A stretch of DNA of 64,000 nucleotides from Saccharomonospora xinjiangensis XJ-54 (GTDB taxonomy: Bacteria > Actinomycetota > Actinomycetes > Mycobacteriales > Pseudonocardiaceae), in the NCBI RefSeq assembly GCF_000258175.1, contig NZ_JH636049.1, positions 1,899,482 to 1,963,481 on the forward strand, in the 5' to 3' direction. A program made the translations under genes and the position numbers. How positions within the stretch are numbered: the stretch's first letter is position 1; every line of letters begins with the position of its first letter. Below are positions 56,689 through 64,000 of this stretch, one piece after another. The notes beneath the pieces were generated by a model. That model was given only the letters and a program-made list of their open reading frames with translations. It did not search any database and was not told where the DNA came from.

Positions 56689-57263
56689 CGTGTCCCCGGC
56701 GTCTCGTCGGTCTCCGTGCCGCTGCGGCCGGCACCGTCGGTGTCGCCGGTGTGGCCAGCGGAGTCAGGGGAATCAGCGGCGTCACCGGCGTCAGCGGCGT
56801 CACCGGCGTCAGCGGCGTCACCGGCGTCAGCGGCGTCACCGGCGTCAGCGGCGTCACCGGCGTCACCGTTGTCGATGCGCTCGGCGGTGCCCGCGCGTTC
56901 GGCGGTGTCGGCGCGACCTGTGGTGTCGGCGGCGCCCGCGGTGTCACTGCGCTCGGTTTCTCCCGAGGGCTCGTCGTCACCGCCCGCCTCGAACGTCTCG
57001 CCACGCAACTCGGCACGCAAGCGCGCGCGCTCAGCGGCCCGGTGCGCGTTACGCGCTGCGAGGCCCTCGGTCACCCTCGCGTTGAGGGACCGGAAGAGCA
57101 GCAGGCCGAGAGGAAGCCCGACGACCAGCCCGATGACGAGGCCGACGAGCAGAGGAACCCTGGCCACCACGAGGATCGCCGCGATCACCGCGACGAGCAC
57201 GAACCGGGCGAGCACGTACAGGGTGAGATCACGGACAAGCGTGTCGGATGGGCGGTCGCTCAC
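56685..57263 (-). CDS. DUF4229-type membrane protein with tandem hexapeptide tail
   Basis: About 192 residues from GTG 57263 (the frame is open to 57317). Two close transmembrane helices ([20 protein letters not shown] and [20 protein letters not shown]) precede a basic helical segment ([20 protein letters not shown]), which is the DUF4229 pattern. The C-terminal 90 residues are acidic and low-complexity, including about five copies of a DAADAG-like hexapeptide encoded by an 18-bp tandem repeat. Function unknown. It is coupled to the Cds1-like gene by GTGA. Confidence 0.7.
   Translation of the reverse strand: MSDRPSDTLVRDLTLYVLARFVLVAVIAAILVVARVPLLVGLVIGLVVGLPLGLLLFRSLNARVTEGLAARNAHRAAERARLRAELRGETFEAGGDDEPSGETERSDTAGAADTTGRADTAERAGTAERIDNGDAGDAADAGDAADAGDAADAGDAADAGDAADSPDSAGHTGDTDGAGRSGTETDETPGTR
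56775..56864. repeat. 18-bp tandem repeat, 5 copies, in-frame in the DUF4229 gene
   Basis: The unit AGCGGCGTCACCGGCGTC recurs exactly from 56775, 56793, 56811, 56829 and 56847. The unit length is a multiple of three, so copy number changes keep the frame. Flanking units are degenerate, showing an expanding microsatellite within the tail. Confidence 0.95.
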
Positions 57264-57416
57264 GCTTTCAGAGGCTACGCCGTCTTCCCGACGACACCGG
57301 TGGCGCCCGAACAGCACCGTTTGTCCCTTACTACCTCTTTACTCATGGACAACCGTTCGAGTACTCAGCGGGTGAAGTGACACGATTGTGATCTCCGAGA
57401 GTGAAGGAGGCGAAGA

Positions 57417-57626
57417 GTGACCGCGAGCACTGGAGGCCGGCTTCTGACGCCGGGCGAAGTCGCCGCTTTGTTCCGAGTCGATCCGAAGACGGTGACGCGC
57501 TGGGCTACCGCGGGCCGGATCGGATCGATTCGCACCCCTGGGGGCCATCGTCGTTTTCGCGAGTCCGAGGTCAACCAGCTCCTTGCCGAGCTGACCACGG
57601 ACGCGAGTGAACGTCCTCGGAACTGA
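57417..57626 (+). CDS. bldC: BldC-family MerR-like DNA-binding protein
   Basis: A 69-residue single-domain regulator from GTG 57417, preceded by GAAGGAGG. The winged-helix pattern is LLTPGEVAALFRVDPKTVTR followed by WATAGRIGSIRTPGGHRRFR and ESEVNQLLAEL, which is almost the entire BldC consensus. In Streptomyces BldC binds repeated DNA sites cooperatively and controls development. Here it is alone, with a very strong hairpin after it. Confidence 0.93.
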   Translation: MTASTGGRLLTPGEVAALFRVDPKTVTRWATAGRIGSIRTPGGHRRFRESEVNQLLAELTTDASERPRN

Positions 57627-57629
57627 CCC

Positions 57630-57690
57630 TGCTCGGGGTGTCCTTCGCCTGCCTCGCCGGTCCCTGCCGCCGCGAAGGACACCCCGAGCA
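57630..57690. terminator. Long hairpin terminator after bldC
   Basis: TGCTCGGGGTGTCCTTCGC (57630-57648) and its exact complement at 57672-57690 form a perfect 19-bp stem with a 23-base loop, 4 bases after the bldC stop. It should end bldC transcription strongly. Similar perfect stems have been noted at actinobacterial gene ends. Confidence 0.85.
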
Positions 57691-57774
57691 GCACCCGGCA
57701 CGCGCAATGGACAAAAGGGTTAATCTCGGGTGCGCTAGTGTGGTCACCTGCGCGACACACCGAAGGGAGCGAGC

Positions 57775-57966
57775 ATGATCTACCTGCTCGCGGCGATCGG
57801 CGCCGTCACTATCGCTGTCCTGTTGTGGCGCATTCTCGGTGCCGACCGCGTCGGCGTGACCACGCGGCAGGCCCCGGTCGCGCCGGACGACGACCCCGAG
57901 TTCCTGCGTCGTCTCTCCGAACAGCAGAAGAAGAAGCGTAAGGACGGCGAGCACGGCGGGAGCTGA
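57775..57966 (+). CDS. Small single-helix membrane protein (63 residues)
   Basis: ATG 57775, with AAGGGAGCG just upstream, encodes one transmembrane helix (MIYLLAAIGAVTIAVLLWRI). A short linker and a charged, coiled-coil-like tail follow (EFLRRLSEQQKKKRKDGEHG). The SD, start and composition support it as real. Function unknown. It is convergent with the EspI-like gene with 36 bp between. Confidence 0.6.
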   Translation: MIYLLAAIGAVTIAVLLWRILGADRVGVTTRQAPVAPDDDPEFLRRLSEQQKKKRKDGEHGGS

Positions 57967-58002
57967 CACTCACCCCGAACACCGGCTTCGCCGCCGTCCG
58001 GA

Positions 58003-59187
58003 TCAGCGCAGCAGCGGCATCGCCTCTGGCCCGAAGCCGTCGGCGATCGTCGCGGCGAGTTCCAGCAGCGCCGCCCGAGTACCCCCAGAAAGCCGGTCGA
58101 GTTCGATCTCCGCGCCCTCTTCGAGATGCGGATCGAACGGGATACGCACCACCGCGCGCACGCGCGCCGCGAAGTGCGCGGCCAGCTTGTCCAGATCAAC
58201 CGAGCCCGCCTTGGGGCGCACCGAGTTGATGACCGCGACCGAGCGCGCTACGAGGTCGCCGTACCCGTGCGCATCGAGCCAGTCGAGTGTCGCCGAGGCG
58301 CTGCGCGCGCCGTCCAGCGAACCCGAGGACACCACCACGAGCGTGTCGGCGCTGTCCAGCACACCCTTCATCGCCGAGTGCATCAGGCCGGTGCCGCAGT
58401 CGGTGAGCACGATGTTGTAGAAGCGCTCCAGCACCGACACCACACGCAGGTAGTCCTGCTCGGAGAATGCCTCGGAGGCTGCGGGATCGGCGTCGGATGC
58501 CAGGATCTCCAGCCTGCTCGGCCCCTGCGAGGTGTAGGAGCGCACGTCGCTGTAGCGCGTGACGCGGTCCGCGTCGCGGAGCAGGTGCCGCACCGTCGCC
58601 GTGGTCTCGATCGGGATCTTCTGTGACAAAGTGCCAGCGTCGGGGTTGGCGTCGATCGCCACGACGCGGTCGCCCCGCAGTGACGCGAACGTGGACCCCA
58701 GCGTCGTCGTGGTGGTGGTCTTTCCCACCCCGCCCTTCAAGCTCAGCATCGCGATGCGGTGGCAGCCACGCAGCGGCTGGTTCACCCGCGACACGAGTTC
58801 CCCGCGCCGCCGTTCCTCGGGGCTCTCACCGGGGTTGATCAGGGTGCCCGACGCCAGGTACAGCGCCTTGCGCCAGCCCGACCGGGGTGCGCGCTTCGGC
58901 TTGCGCACGAACCGCGCACTGTCGAGCCCGGGATACGGATAGCCTGCCGGATGCGGTGGCGGTGGCGGATGCTGTGGCTGTGGGAGTGGCGGCCCTTGCT
59001 GCGCCTGTTGTGCCTGTTGTGCCTGCACTCCGTACGGAGCTTGCGGCGGAGCAGGCGGCATGGCGCCGGGCCACCCGGCCTGCTGCGGCTGCTGCCCGCT
59101 CGCCATCGCCGGGTGGGGCGTCGAGTCCGTGCTCGCGTCGGAATAAAGCGGATGATCCTGCCCGCCGCGTTCGTGGGATGCGGTCAC
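58003..59187 (-). CDS. EspI/MinD-like P-loop ATPase
   Basis: A 394-residue protein from GTG 59187. Residues 1-90 are Pro/Gln/Gly-rich and disordered (QQAQQAQQGPPLPQPQ). The C-terminal 250 residues form a ParA/MinD-type ATPase: the deviant Walker A motif in LSLKGGVGKTTTTTTLGSTF, then VVAIDANPDAGTLSQ, and LTDCGTGLMHSAMKGVLDSA. This fusion layout matches ESX-associated EspI-like proteins, which modulate type VII secretion. It is 30 kb from the EspG-like locus and no ESX core is near, so the link is inferred. Another possibility is a general polar-localisation ATPase. Confidence 0.75.
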   Translation of the reverse strand: MTASHERGGQDHPLYSDASTDSTPHPAMASGQQPQQAGWPGAMPPAPPQAPYGVQAQQAQQAQQGPPLPQPQHPPPPPHPAGYPYPGLDSARFVRKPKRAPRSGWRKALYLASGTLINPGESPEERRRGELVSRVNQPLRGCHRIAMLSLKGGVGKTTTTTTLGSTFASLRGDRVVAIDANPDAGTLSQKIPIETTATVRHLLRDADRVTRYSDVRSYTSQGPSRLEILASDADPAASEAFSEQDYLRVVSVLERFYNIVLTDCGTGLMHSAMKGVLDSADTLVVVSSGSLDGARSASATLDWLDAHGYGDLVARSVAVINSVRPKAGSVDLDKLAAHFAARVRAVVRIPFDPHLEEGAEIELDRLSGGTRAALLELAATIADGFGPEAMPLLR

Positions 59188-59267
59188 CGCGTCAGTCCTC
59201 CGATGGGTTGCCGAGCGTCCCCCTCACGCTTCACACGTGCGACGGTAGCCGCAGCGGCGCGAGAACG

Positions 59268-60263
59268 TCAGCCGACTCCGGCATACGAGTGAAGACCCGT
59301 CGAGACGAGGTTGACGAAGAACAGGTTGAACACGGTCACCGCGAAACCGATCACGTTGATCACCGCGGCGCGGGTACCCCGCCAGCCCGCTGTGGCGCGG
59401 GAGTGCAGATAGGCGGCGTAGACCACCCAGGCGATGAAGGCGACCGTCTCCTTCGGGTCCCAGCCCCAGAAGCGGCCCCACGCGGCCTCCGCCCACACGG
59501 CGCCGCACAGGATGCCGAAGGTGAACACCGGGAACGCGAACACGGTGGTCCGGTAGGCGACCCTGTCGAGCACATCGGCGGCGGGAAGCTTGGGGCCGAG
59601 CTTGCCGAACTTCACCGGGTCCCTGTCGTACGCCGACCGGATCAGGTACAGGATGCTCGCCACACCGGGCACGAGGAAGACACCCGAACTCACCGCGGCC
59701 GCCGTGACGTGGATCACGAGCCAGTAGGACTGCAACGCGGGCTGCACGGGAGCGGCGACGGCGTACAGCATGGTGCCGCCGATGAACATGAGGATCACGA
59801 CGGGCAGCAGCAAGAACGCCGAGAGGTGCCGGATGCGGTATTTGCGCATCATCACCAGCCACGCGGCCACGGTCACCAGCGTGATGGCCATCATGTACTC
59901 GTACATGTTGCCGAGCGGCATGCGGCTGGTGGCGAGGCCGCGAAGCACGAACGCCGTCAGATGCAGGGCGACGCCGAGAATCGCGAGTGCGGCGCCCATG
60001 CGGCCGATGCGCTCTGTCCTGCTCCTCGGCGGAGTGCCCGGCCCGCCGGTGCCCGCCTGAGCTGGGGAGTCCACAGGAGACCCGGGGACCGAGCCCCCAC
60101 CGGCGCCGACGAGCTGCCTGGTCCGGGTCCGTTCGGCCGCGCGAACGCCGTGCTTGCCGAAGGACTGCTCGACGAGGAAGAAAATCATCGCCAGCACGTA
60201 CACCACGACGGATGTGGTGTAGGACCAGTCGCTGTACTGCGACAGCGTCTCGTTCACCGGCAT
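59268..60263 (-). CDS. ccsB: Cytochrome c biogenesis protein CcsB (CcsA-type, heme handling)
   Basis: A 331-residue polytopic protein from ATG 60263, overlapping the resB stop by one base (TGATG). The heme-binding WWD domain is seen in WGRFWGWDPKETVAFIAWVV, and histidines occur in VALHLTAF, YWLVIHVTAAAVSS and AAYLHSRATAGW. A Gly/Pro-rich insert (GAGGGSVPGSPVDSPAQAGT) separates the first and second helices. With ResB it forms the System II cytochrome c synthase, attaching heme outside the membrane. Confidence 0.95.
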   Translation of the reverse strand: MPVNETLSQYSDWSYTTSVVVYVLAMIFFLVEQSFGKHGVRAAERTRTRQLVGAGGGSVPGSPVDSPAQAGTGGPGTPPRSRTERIGRMGAALAILGVALHLTAFVLRGLATSRMPLGNMYEYMMAITLVTVAAWLVMMRKYRIRHLSAFLLLPVVILMFIGGTMLYAVAAPVQPALQSYWLVIHVTAAAVSSGVFLVPGVASILYLIRSAYDRDPVKFGKLGPKLPAADVLDRVAYRTTVFAFPVFTFGILCGAVWAEAAWGRFWGWDPKETVAFIAWVVYAAYLHSRATAGWRGTRAAVINVIGFAVTVFNLFFVNLVSTGLHSYAGVG

Positions 60264-61990
60264 CAGCGTGCCTTTCTCTCCTGTGGCAGGCGTTGGAGGA
60301 CGTCCCGCGCGAGGACGGCGAACTCCTCGCCGTACCCGGCCTGGTCGGTGCGGGCGAGCCCGCCCAACTCTACTACAGCGCGTCGGAGATCGGGCTCGGC
60401 GGCGGTGCTGTCGGTTTCGGCGGTGTTCGCGGTGTCGTCCTGCCTCACCCTGACCCAGAATCGGCGCCGTTTGACGGCCAGCGACGCGCCGAGGCCCGCG
60501 AACATGACGATGGAGAACGCGAGCATCCAGCCCTGCGTCGGATCGTGCGACACCTGGAGGGACACCCACCGCCGCACGCCGTCGAAGCTGATCGTGGTGC
60601 CGTCGTCGAGCGTGACGCTCTCCCCGACCCGCAGATTCTCGCGGGCCACGCGGCTCAACCTGCCGCTGTCCACCATGCGCTGATCGATCTCGAAGATGGA
60701 CTGCGAACGCCCCGAGTCAACCCCGAGTTCGCCACGCATGACATCGATCGCCACCGCAGGGTCGGTGAGGTCCGGAAACGACGACGAGAGGATCGTGCCG
60801 TGGAAAGCGGCGGTCGGGGCGAAGAGGCCCGTGATCGCCAACTGGTTCTTCCTGCGCTGCTCCGAGTCGGTGACACCGGGCGGGTCGAACTTCGTCGCGC
60901 CCTGGGAGAGCAGCGTCGTCTGGTCGGTGGGACGCCACTGGATGGTCTGTGTGCGCGACTCGCCGCCGGGCCAGGTCACCGTGAACGTCGGCGCGTAGCC
61001 GTGTCCCAGCAGGTACACGCGGTCGCCTGCCGTGCGCAGCGGCTCGTTGACCTCAAGGTGGTAGTCGCGCCAGGCTCCCGTGGTCAGGTCCCCGCCCGCC
61101 TGGTACTGGATGTCGGCCTCGTAGCTGATCGGCTGGCCCGCGTCGGTGAAGGTCGCGTCGAAGTCGTTCACACGCACGCAGAACGGCGAGAGCTGGGTGC
61201 CGTCCACCCGGAGGCCGGGGTCGAACGAGTCGTAGGCGAAGACGCCGGAGTTGCAGAACTCGTGACCGTCGGCGTGGACGATGACCTGACCCTCGTACGA
61301 GTACATCGCGCCGATCGCGAACGTGGCGATGAGGCCGAGCATCCCGAAGTGGAAGAGCAGGTTGCCGGTCTCCCTCAGGTAGCCGCGCTCGGCACTGATC
61401 GTGCGGGCACCATCTGGCTCCGTTCGCTCCGAGATCCGCCAGCCGCGCAGCCTGCGCCGCGCCGCGTCGAGCACCTCGTCGGGATCGGCCTCGACCTCGG
61501 TCCTGAGGTGGTGAGGCAGCCTCGACAGGTTCCTCGGCGTCAGTACGGGGCCCGCGCGCATGGCGCGGAGGTACTCGCCCGTCCTCGGCACGAGACAGCC
61601 GATCAGCGACACCATCAGCAGCAGGTAGATGGCCGAGAACCAGGCGCTGGAGTAGACATCGAAGAACTGGAGCCGGTCGAGCAGCTCGCCCCACCAGCCG
61701 CGCTCGGCGATGTAGGACTCGGTCTTGGCGGCGTTGAGGTCCCACTGCGGCAGCAACGCGCCGGGCAGTGCCGCCACAGCCAGCAGGAACAGCAGCACCA
61801 GCGCCGTGCGCATGGATGTGAGCCCGCGCCAGGTGTTGCGCAGGAAGGCGAGCGCCGCGCGAACCGGCGTCCTGCGGTAGGCGGGCCGCTCCCGTCCGGA
61901 CTCCGTCGAGGGCTCCGACGTCTTCGACATCTCCGACGTCTCCGAGAACTCCGAGGTCTCCGACCTCGTCGTGATGGTCTCGTCGCTCAC
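60263..61990 (-). CDS. resB: Cytochrome c biogenesis protein ResB
   Basis: A 575-residue ResB from GTG 61990 (GTGA overlap with ccdA). The N-terminus is a Ser/Glu/Thr repeat region (TSEFSETSEMSKTSEPSTES). The family core starts TWRGLTSMRTALVLLFLLAV, followed by DVYSSAWFSAIYLLLMVSLI and LFHFGMLGLIATFAIGAMYS. A large outside loop and a last helix (GWMLAFSIVMFAGLGASLAV) complete the ResB layout. It is the partner of CcsB. Confidence 0.93.
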   Translation of the reverse strand: MSDETITTRSETSEFSETSEMSKTSEPSTESGRERPAYRRTPVRAALAFLRNTWRGLTSMRTALVLLFLLAVAALPGALLPQWDLNAAKTESYIAERGWWGELLDRLQFFDVYSSAWFSAIYLLLMVSLIGCLVPRTGEYLRAMRAGPVLTPRNLSRLPHHLRTEVEADPDEVLDAARRRLRGWRISERTEPDGARTISAERGYLRETGNLLFHFGMLGLIATFAIGAMYSYEGQVIVHADGHEFCNSGVFAYDSFDPGLRVDGTQLSPFCVRVNDFDATFTDAGQPISYEADIQYQAGGDLTTGAWRDYHLEVNEPLRTAGDRVYLLGHGYAPTFTVTWPGGESRTQTIQWRPTDQTTLLSQGATKFDPPGVTDSEQRRKNQLAITGLFAPTAAFHGTILSSSFPDLTDPAVAIDVMRGELGVDSGRSQSIFEIDQRMVDSGRLSRVARENLRVGESVTLDDGTTISFDGVRRWVSLQVSHDPTQGWMLAFSIVMFAGLGASLAVKRRRFWVRVRQDDTANTAETDSTAAEPDLRRAVVELGGLARTDQAGYGEEFAVLARDVLQRLPQERKAR

Positions 61991-62760
61991 AGCGGCAACC
62001 TCGTGTCCGTGATGAAGGCGTCCCGCATCCAGCTCGTGAGATCGGCCCACAGGCCGGTCACCAGGAGCACCCCGACGACGAGCAGCAGCACACCGCCGAA
62101 GATCTGCACCGTGCGGCCGTTGCGGCGAAGCCAGTCGGTGGCGCCCACCGCCCAGCGGGCTCCCGCCGCGAGCAGCACGAACGGCAGGCCGAGCCCCAGG
62201 CAGTACAGCAGGACGAGGAACACTCCCCTCGCTCCCGTCGCGCCGCTGCTGGTGGCGATCATCAGAACGCCGGAGAGGGTGGGGCCGATGCACGGGGTCC
62301 ACCCGAGACCGAACACGGCGCCGAGCACGGGCGCGCCCCACAGTCCCGCCCTGGGAATCCGGTGGATGCGGACGTCGCGCTGGAGCATCGGGATGAAGCC
62401 GAGGAACACGAACGCCATCGCGATGATCACCACACCGCCGACGCGCTGCAACAATTCCTGGTTGGCCCACAGGGAATCGGCCAGCCACACCAGCCCGCCG
62501 ACGCCTGCGGTGAACACCACGGTGAACCCGAGCACGAACAGCCCTGCGGCGCCGACGACGGCGAGTCGTCCCTTCTTGCGCTCCTCATCCACGCTGACGG
62601 CGGGGGCGTCGGCACCGACGAGTGCCGCCAGATAGGCGAGGTAGCCGGGCACGAGGGGGACCACGCAGGGCGAGGCGAACGAGATCGCGCCGGCGAGCAG
62701 CGAAAGCCCGGCGGCGAGCAGCAGCGGCCCGGTCGTCGCCAGCTCGGTTACCGCATTCAC
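61987..62760 (-). CDS. ccdA: Thiol:disulfide transporter CcdA
   Basis: A 257-residue six-helix DsbD-like membrane protein from GTG 62760. The two redox cysteines lie in AISFASPCVVPLVPGYLAYL and GLGWTPCIGPTLSGVLMIA, the CcdA hallmarks. It moves electrons from cytoplasmic thioredoxin to ResA so that apocytochrome cysteines are reduced. The 157 bp between it and resA contain no recognised gene. Confidence 0.95.
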   Translation of the reverse strand: MNAVTELATTGPLLLAAGLSLLAGAISFASPCVVPLVPGYLAYLAALVGADAPAVSVDEERKKGRLAVVGAAGLFVLGFTVVFTAGVGGLVWLADSLWANQELLQRVGGVVIIAMAFVFLGFIPMLQRDVRIHRIPRAGLWGAPVLGAVFGLGWTPCIGPTLSGVLMIATSSGATGARGVFLVLLYCLGLGLPFVLLAAGARWAVGATDWLRRNGRTVQIFGGVLLLVVGVLLVTGLWADLTSWMRDAFITDTRLPL

Positions 62761-62917
62761 GCGCCTCAGCGTAGGGAATGGGGTTCGTGCCGAGCCCACT
62801 GGCTGGTGCGGCGAGTGAGCTGGACGACCGCGAACACCGATGTCACGGTCCCACCAGCCGGTCCGCCCATGGCCCCGCGGCGAGGCAGGCAGCGCGGAGA
62901 AAGACCGGCCGCGACCG

Positions 62918-63520
62918 TCAGGACGGTTTCTCCCCGGCGAGCCGCGTGACGAGCGGGCGCAGGTCCTCGGCGAGCAGGTCTCGCAGGAACACGGCGGCGA
63001 CCCGTCCCTGCCGATCCACCACGATGGTGGACGGCACGACACTGCGCGGGTAGCCGGAGAGATTCACCAGTGACCGGCCGGACGGATCGTAGATCGACGG
63101 ATAGGTCAGCCCACGGTCGCGCATGAAGTCCTGCGGGGCCGAACGGTCGTGGTCGCGCACGTCGATGCCGAGCACGACAACGCCGTCGTCGGCGTGCTCC
63201 TCGTAGAGCTTCTGCATCTCGGGCGCCTCCGTGCGGCACGGACCACACCACTGGCCCCAGATGTTGATGACGAGGACCTTGCCCTTGTAGTCCGCCGCCG
63301 AAAGGCGCTTGCCCTCGTCGAACAGGTCCTCACCAGCCACCTCGGGCAGTCGCTGACGCTGCTCGCCCTCGTAGTAGATGTCGGACTTGCCTCCGGGAGC
63401 GACGAAACTGAAGTCACCGCCACTCGCCACGGCGTCGTCGCCCGTGGCGCAGCCGGTGAGCGCCACGGCCATCGCCGTCACAGCGGCGACCAGCCCGGCC
63501 CTGACGCGCCCCGATCTCAT
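62918..63520 (-). CDS. resA: Thioredoxin-like lipoprotein, ResA/TlpA type
   Basis: A 200-residue exported protein from ATG 63520. The signal peptide ends in the lipobox LTGC (residues about 21-24). The thioredoxin fold carries the active site INIWGQWCGPCRTEAPEMQK, then VVVLGIDVRDHDRSAPQDFM and the cis-Pro loop YPRSVVPSTIVVDRQG. It reduces apocytochrome c cysteines before heme attachment, receiving electrons from CcdA. Its start overlaps the upstream phosphatase stop (ATGA). Confidence 0.93.
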   Translation of the reverse strand: MRSGRVRAGLVAAVTAMAVALTGCATGDDAVASGGDFSFVAPGGKSDIYYEGEQRQRLPEVAGEDLFDEGKRLSAADYKGKVLVINIWGQWCGPCRTEAPEMQKLYEEHADDGVVVLGIDVRDHDRSAPQDFMRDRGLTYPSIYDPSGRSLVNLSGYPRSVVPSTIVVDRQGRVAAVFLRDLLAEDLRPLVTRLAGEKPS

Positions 63521-64000
63521 GCTCCGGTCACCCTCGGGTCGGTACTGCCTGCCGGTTCGCTGTAGACGATGTCCACGAGCTGCTCGTCCGAGAACACCAA
63601 GCTGGTGAGCGAGGCCAGCGAGCACTGCCGCCGCCTCGGGTCGTGCCATAGCCGCTTGCCCTCCAGGTACCGGCGAAGGGTCCAGATCGGAAGCTGGTGC
63701 GACACACACAGCGCCTCCTGTCCCTCGGCTGCGGCGCGGGCCGCGTGCACGGCGCCCAGCATGCGGTGGGCGATCTCCAGATAGGGCTCTCCCCACGACG
63801 GCAGCAGCGGGTTCCGCAGCTTCGGCCAGTGTTCCGGCCTGCGCAGCGCGCCGTCACCGACACTGACCTTCAGCCCCTCGAACTGGTTGTCCGCCTCGAT
63901 GAGACGCTCATCGGTGGCGACGTCCAGCCGATGCGCCGCAGCCGAGGGCGTCGCCGTCTCCTGCGCTCTCTCCAGCGGCGACGCGACCACGTGCGCGAGC
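63517..64000 (-). CDS. Histidine phosphatase family protein, C-terminal part
   Basis: The gene runs off the window at its 5' end; about 160 residues are present. The second conserved segment (ASPLERAQETA) and the C-terminal histidine (CVSHQLPIWTLRR) of the phosphoglycerate mutase-like fold are visible. The RHG catalytic motif would lie beyond 64000. In M. tuberculosis a similar gene (Rv0525) heads the same cytochrome c maturation cluster, so its position is conserved, but its substrate is unknown. Confidence 0.88.
   Translation of the reverse strand, partial: LAHVVASPLERAQETATPSAAAHRLDVATDERLIEADNQFEGLKVSVGDGALRRPEHWPKLRNPLLPSWGEPYLEIAHRMLGAVHAARAAAEGQEALCVSHQLPIWTLRRYLEGKRLWHDPRRRQCSLASLTSLVFSDEQLVDIVYSEPAGSTDPRVTGA

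Noticed and set aside
56775..56864. CRISPR-like or regulatory repeat array
   Set aside because: It is an in-frame coding microsatellite with no spacers.
59987..62635. 882-codon open frame on the plus strand
   Set aside because: It is antisense to ccsB, resB and ccdA, which have full motif support; the translation has no recognisable fold.

Overview
The window is a 64-kb piece of a high-GC actinobacterial chromosome. GTG starts, four-base ATGA/GTGA gene overlaps, extreme third-position GC, menaquinone as the quinone, a BldC-type regulator and DUF3558/EspG genes point to the Pseudonocardiaceae (Saccharomonospora, Prauserella or Amycolatopsis-like). The genus is inferred, not proven. No phage, transposase or CRISPR array is visible. 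There is one tRNA (Tyr).

Layout. 1-963 is the 3' end of ctaD (cytochrome aa3 oxidase subunit I). 1-13.2 kb is mostly housekeeping and small accessory genes: DUF309, a MarR/SnoaL-like operon with an operator-like palindrome, an acidic actinobacterial protein, an APH-like kinase, an amidase, VOC and DinB proteins, two unknown proteins, tRNA-Tyr, YajQ, a DUF4232 lipoprotein, rmlA and htpX. 13.4-16.9 kb is a four-gene Mn/Zn ABC transporter operon. 17.1-18.4 kb is a divergent ddaH/asnC-type pair. 18.6-21.6 kb is korAB (2-oxoglutarate:ferredoxin oxidoreductase), followed by a sunset-domain membrane protein and a polyprenyl diphosphate synthase. 24.2-28.5 kb is an ESX/type VII satellite locus in which a two-gene cassette (helical protein plus DUF3558 lipoprotein) is duplicated, followed by a PPE-like and an EspG-like gene. 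28.5-44.8 kb is the complete 14-gene nuoA-N operon on the minus strand, preceded by two Rex-type operators. 45.2-55.5 kb is menaquinone biosynthesis (menJ, menG, menD, menB, menE, menA) interleaved with a degenerate inositol-monophosphatase-like protein, a DUF3592 protein and a secreted M1 peptidase. 55.6-59.2 kb holds a Cds1-like PLP enzyme, a DUF4229 protein, bldC and an EspI/MinD-like ATPase. 59.3-64 kb is a System II cytochrome c maturation operon (ccsB, resB, ccdA, resA) with a histidine phosphatase running off the end.

Functionally most of the window is one respiratory neighbourhood: KorAB reduces ferredoxin, polyprenyl synthase/MenA/MenG/MenJ make and tailor menaquinone, Complex I reduces it, and CcsB/ResB/CcdA/ResA mature the cytochrome c that feeds the CtaD oxidase. 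The order around ctaD, htpX, the polyprenyl synthase, men genes and ccs genes recalls the Mycobacterium tuberculosis Rv0525-Rv0563 block, but with nuo and kor also present.

The most unusual features are: (1) a chain of three tiny ORFs, each joined to the next by ATGA, linking nuoE to nuoF and built from a 74-bp tandem repeat; (2) tandem Rex-like sites before nuoA; (3) patchwork identity in the duplicated ESX cassette, suggesting gene conversion; (4) a CCCAAAA slippery heptamer in the correct frame between two overlapping reading frames near 3.4 kb; and (5) a 21-bp periodic repeat found in two intergenic regions.
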